Source: Paramecium tetraurelia
Lineage: Eukaryota; Ciliophora; Oligohymenophorea; Peniculida; Parameciidae
DNA length: 64,000 nucleotides
Reading direction: 5' to 3'
Assembly: GCF_000165425.1 (NCBI RefSeq)
Contig: NW_001799488.1
Coordinates: 236,957 to 300,956, forward strand
Shown: piece after piece, positions 60,177-64,000 of the stretch
Layout of the letters: each line of letters opens with the position of its first letter
How positions within the stretch are numbered: the stretch's first letter is position 1
Notes under the pieces: model-generated
Databases searched by the model: none
What the model was told of the DNA's origin: nothing
Seen by the model: only the letters and a program-made list of their open reading frames with translations
Translations under genes and position numbers: made by a program

Positions 60177-61223
60177 ATGGCAAATAATTTCAAAATTCCA
60201 GGTATGCTCTTGGGAAATGACAGAAACCAGTATAATAAGTACACCAAATATATTATTGACACTGATGCCGGAGGGGATGATGCTCATGCTATTATGATGG
60301 CATCCTACATTCTTAAACATATAAGAAAGGATGCTGAATTATTGGGGATAACTTGTGTGTCTGGGAATGCTAGTTTATACAACGTAATTAAAAATGTACA
60401 CATAACATCCCGATATTGTCACTTTGATTAAGTTCCAGCAATTTACAAAGGATGCGAGTTTGATAGTATGAGAACATTTCACAGGGACTTCTTTTTTAAA
60501 GAGGATGGATTTGGGGGAGTACAAAAATAGTATCTAAAAGAACTGAATGTTGATGAAAATCAATAATTGTAAGAAAATAAACATGCTGTTGATTTTATCA
60601 AAGAAAGTATTGAAAAATATTAAGAATAATTATGTATCATATGTATAGGTCCTTTGACAAACATATATCTAACATTACTTTAACATCCTTAAATAGTGAA
60701 TTAATTAGGTTGTTTATTTTGTATGTGTGGGACATATATGGGAGTTGGAAATTAATAGAATGGAATAGCTGAATTTAATATTGCTACTGATGTTTTAGCA
60801 ACAAAAATTGTTTTGTAAGCTGATTTTAAGAATAAAATAATATTACCTTTTGATACTGTATTATCTTATTCTTTGGATAAAGATGTGGGAAGTAAAATAT
60901 TTAATGTACAACACAATAAAATAGCTAAATTGGTTCATGATATCTATGAAAACGTATTATTTGAAACTTGTTATTATTTATGTGACGGTATCTATTATTT
61001 ATTCATTATAGAATTGGCAATAGTTATGGCTATGATGCCAGAAACTATAACTCAAACATTGATAAGAGGAATTCATATAGTTGAGGATGGGTTTGCTAGA
61101 GGAGGAATGATAGTGGATTGGATAAAAAAAATGAAAAAGGAGGACATATCTGAAGTCTCAATTGTTACTTAATTCAATTGGGATCAAATGATTGAATTGG
61201 CTTTAAAAACTAATCAAGAATGA
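60177..61223 (+). CDS. Nucleoside hydrolase (inosine-uridine preferring type)
   Basis: 340 residues with one 24-nt intron, 60988-61011, in phase. The calcium-binding motif DTDAGGDDAHAIMMA near the N-terminus is diagnostic of nucleoside hydrolases, supported by GITCVSGNAS, IGPLTNIYL, GNQQNGIAEFNIATD and a C-terminal CDELAIVMAMMPE whose Asp is the fourth metal ligand. The enzyme hydrolyses the N-glycosidic bond of ribonucleosides for base salvage; ciliates are purine auxotrophs, so salvage enzymes are expected. There is no signal peptide (MANNFKIPGMLLGND). The base preference cannot be read. It starts 45 bp after the kinase stop on the same strand. Confidence 0.92.
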
Positions 61224-61260
61224 ATAATATTTTCATTTAATAGAATGAATGCAATCAATA

Positions 61261-63420
61261 TCATAATTTCTCATTTAGAAACATAAGGATCTTCAGGAAG
61301 GTATCATATCCAGTATTGATACTATCTGCCAATGCATGGTCAGCATTCGGATACACATAGGTTTAAATTTCTGTGCCAACTTCTAATGCCTGTGCTCTCA
61401 TCGCTAACGATTATTGATAAGGACATCTTCTATCTTTGGAGCCAATTAATAATAATGAAGGAACTCTCAGCGGTTATAACATTGGTGATCTTTCAATCAA
61501 GGTTTTATAATCTTCAACACTAAGATTCCAAGTGTGCTTTCTATTTAATGCGCAAGATGAACCCCACTCTGGAATATCTGTAATATTAATCATAAATGGT
61601 AAATTCACAACAGGATTTAAAATCACAGCAGCATTAAATTTATCATAATGCTTCGATCCCATTAAAGCACTTAAATAACCACCATAAGATCCTCCCATTA
61701 TAAACGTTTTGCTCGTCTTATATTTCTTTTAAACTTAATCAATCATGTCCAATATTTCTTGTACATCTTATACTCCAATCTTACCACTCAAAGCTTCAAT
61801 GAAATTCTACCCATAACTACATGATCCACTAAAATTGGGAGCTAATAAAATAAACCCTTATTATAACAACATATGTCTTAGTTATGTGTATTAACTTTAC
61901 ATTGTTCCGTGTGGTCCGCCATGTGCTAAAACTATTAATGGCCTTTCTTTAAAGTATTTTGGTAATCCAAATTTCTCATCTTCTTCTTATAAGTACCAAA
62001 CAAACCCTTCTGCCTCTCCACTATCGACAAACTCTTCAATAAAATTATTTGATATCTTCAAATTAAAATGTTCTAAATTTCGTATATACCTTCTCTATTT
62101 ATCCATGACATTAATAATAGCAGTTAAAATTGGCGATTGATTAACGTTTTCGTCAGTATAATATAAGATATCATTAACTTAGTCATAATTAATAATTTCG
62201 CAATTATGTGTTGCTTCCTATTCTACTGAATGACTTAAAAGTTCTATTTATTTTGTATTAATATCAATACAAAATATCTTTTATTATCCCAAGACGATTG
62301 AAGAATACACAAAATGAGTTGAATCCTTATTCCAAAAGTTTAAAGATAAATCATCATAAAAACCACAAATTCCTCCAATAATTGTATCTCTATTAACTTT
62401 ATTCTCCCTCACTTTTCTTAAGTCATTTTCCTTCTATATTCCAATTAATTCTTCTACGAACTTATTTTCCAAATTTATCATATTCAAACTCAAATAACAT
62501 AGATGTTAGTGTTTGTAATCTGACCCTAAATATAATAACTTTTTGAAATCAGGACTTATAAGTGGTTTCACAGAAATTTCATGTTTTGATAATAGTTGTA
62601 ATTATTATTCCTCTAAATTCTCTCCTTTATCAGGTAATTCTATTAATTTTGGCTTCTCAATAAGGTATATCCCACTCTCTCTGTTAAAACAATGAACTAT
62701 TCCATATTTGAATTCTTTATGAATTTAATAGCCACCTAAAATTATTTCATCATTCTCTGTAAATTATGGAAAAGTTAAAAATAAATTGCTTGGAGTTTAG
62801 ACTTTAAACAGTTTTTGCTATTCAATATCTAACATAAATAAAAAGAATATCTCAACATTATCCATTCTTTCACCCCAACTTTATTCATATTTCCTGTAGT
62901 TCCATGCTTGCTATATTTCCTCGTCTTTTTCTACCTAAAAGAAAGTCTTGGTCTCTTTACTCTTGCCTTTTGCTAAATACAAAACTTTATTGTTTTATTT
63001 ATTCCATTTAAATGGCTCTCCGACCATTTCATTATTTAATATCTCCTCATGAAATTTTTAAGTGTTTATGCTGAACAATAGTTTGCCTTATTAATGTATT
63101 TCAATAACCTATCTTGGCTTCTCAGATTCATCAGAGATTTGCTATTATTTTATAAATCTCTCCCTATCATTGCTATAAGATGTAAAGAGATTTTGTTAAA
63201 CAACGCTACCTCTTTAAAGTAAATGAAACCCGTCTTCTTTTAATTAATACAAATTTTAGTAATCAAGAGAGGAGTTTTCTACAATATTTTTTTTTGATAT
63301 TATCATTGACACTAAAAATTCATTATTTTGAATCTTAGCAACTGTATTTACTTTCTTTATCGTCTATAATTAGGATGCAATAATTTTTGTGATATCTATA
63401 TATCCTTTTAATGAATTCAT
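61261..63420 (-). CDS. Acylaminoacyl-peptidase-like prolyl oligopeptidase (S9C)
   Basis: 719 residues, intronless, exact multiple of three. The N-terminal ~430 residues fit the beta-propeller of S9 peptidases (for example SPDFKKLLYLGSDYKHQHL). The C-terminal hydrolase shows LIVLAHGGPHGTM (oxyanion region), the nucleophile in GGSYGGYLS, an Asp in LLLIGSKDRRCPYQQS and the His in YPNADHALADS. The order Ser-Asp-His and the HGGPHG motif identify the S9C/APEH branch, which releases N-acylated amino acids or short peptides. No transit or signal peptide. It is convergent with the nucleoside hydrolase gene, 37 bp apart. Confidence 0.92.
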
Positions 63421-64000
63421 TTAATATTTTAATTTAGAGATTAATCTTTTACACATATAGAATTTCAAATTAGCAACTCAAACTATTCACAATAATTATA
63501 AAAACACATTTTTAAAGAAGAATTGATAATAATCTCAAATTGAGAAATATAAAATTGTAAATTTTAACTAACTCACATTTAACATAAATTTGTATACAAT
63601 TGTTGGTAAAATTGATTTAATTTAAAGTTAGATAAAATTAAGTTTGAAATTTTTCAATCTTTTGATGATTTGATTACAAAAATAATTTCATGCAATTTTT
63701 AATGAAAATATCTAAATTATTTATACTTATAATTTATTTTAGAAATCCCAACTCTAATTTCCTTTTATATCTTTAAATATTTATCCTGAAAATGCTTCAT
63801 TTACTTTATTGTAGACAAGATTTCACTAAAAATTATAAAAAAATATAGTTTTCTGTTTCAAATTATAACATTTAATTTATATAGAAAATATAACAGAATG
63901 GTTATTTCATAGGTTCTACAAATAAATAGATATCATTATTTTACCATAAACATAAACTAAATGAATTAAAAACAATAACAATTAGTTAGTTTAAAGATCG
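63421..64000. other. Intergenic to window edge, no gene seen
   Basis: About 580 bp of AT-rich DNA upstream of the peptidase gene with no convincing frame on either strand, and no telomere-like G/T repeat at the edge. Expected to hold the peptidase promoter and perhaps the flank of a gene beyond the window. Confidence 0.5.

Noticed and set aside
1-64000. CRISPR arrays, insertion sequences, bacterial operons or promoters of bacterial type
   Set aside because: The genome is eukaryotic (spliceosomal introns, ciliate code), and no regular spaced repeats or inverted-repeat-bounded transposase genes were seen.

Overview
The window looks like macronuclear (somatic) DNA of a Paramecium-type ciliate. 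Long reading frames appear only if TAA and TAG are read as glutamine and TGA is the sole stop. Genes are broken by tiny GT...AG introns, mostly 20-30 nt (commonest near 25). Intergenic gaps are often 15-100 bp, and the DNA is very AT-rich. With standard code tables the genes fall apart into short ORFs, so most coordinates below come from reading spliced frames by hand. Where stated, the spliced length was checked to be a multiple of three. No rRNA, tRNA, CRISPR array, transposon or telomeric repeat was recognised.

Layout. 0-9.6 kb (mainly minus strand): the 3' end of a plus-strand gene, a PH/transmembrane/START-like lipid-transfer protein, two tandem ABCG half-transporters (one with an apparent 1-nt frameshift), a 2-phosphoglycerate-kinase-like P-loop protein and a small helical protein. 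9.6-22 kb: a large cysteine-rich membrane protein, a complex I NDUFA12-like protein, a small membrane protein, riboflavin kinase, an APC2/cullin-like protein, V-ATPase subunit a, a TPR protein and a possible mitoribosomal mS34-like protein. 22-35.7 kb: three unrecognised genes, then a ~9 kb gene for a giant BEACH-WD40 protein, then a secreted Cu/Zn superoxide dismutase. 35.7-48.1 kb: an unknown protein, a double cyclic-nucleotide-binding protein, an aldehyde dehydrogenase, two small plus-strand genes, a multi-pass membrane protein, a coiled-coil protein and a SHIPPO-repeat axonemal-type protein. 48.1-64 kb: a coiled-coil protein with a C2-like start, a weak gene model, a cyclic-nucleotide-type cation channel with a polyglutamine tail, a coiled-coil protein, a Tubby protein, a WD40 protein, a protein kinase, a nucleoside hydrolase and an acylaminoacyl-peptidase-like enzyme.

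The content is ordinary eukaryotic housekeeping, membrane transport, cilium and signalling genes with no operon logic; neighbours do not form one pathway. The best leads are possible coding lesions or recoding events (a frameshift in one ABCG copy, in-frame TGA codons in the channel and in the C2-like protein, an ambiguous TGA in the WD40 gene), unusual domain fusions, and several families I could not identify.
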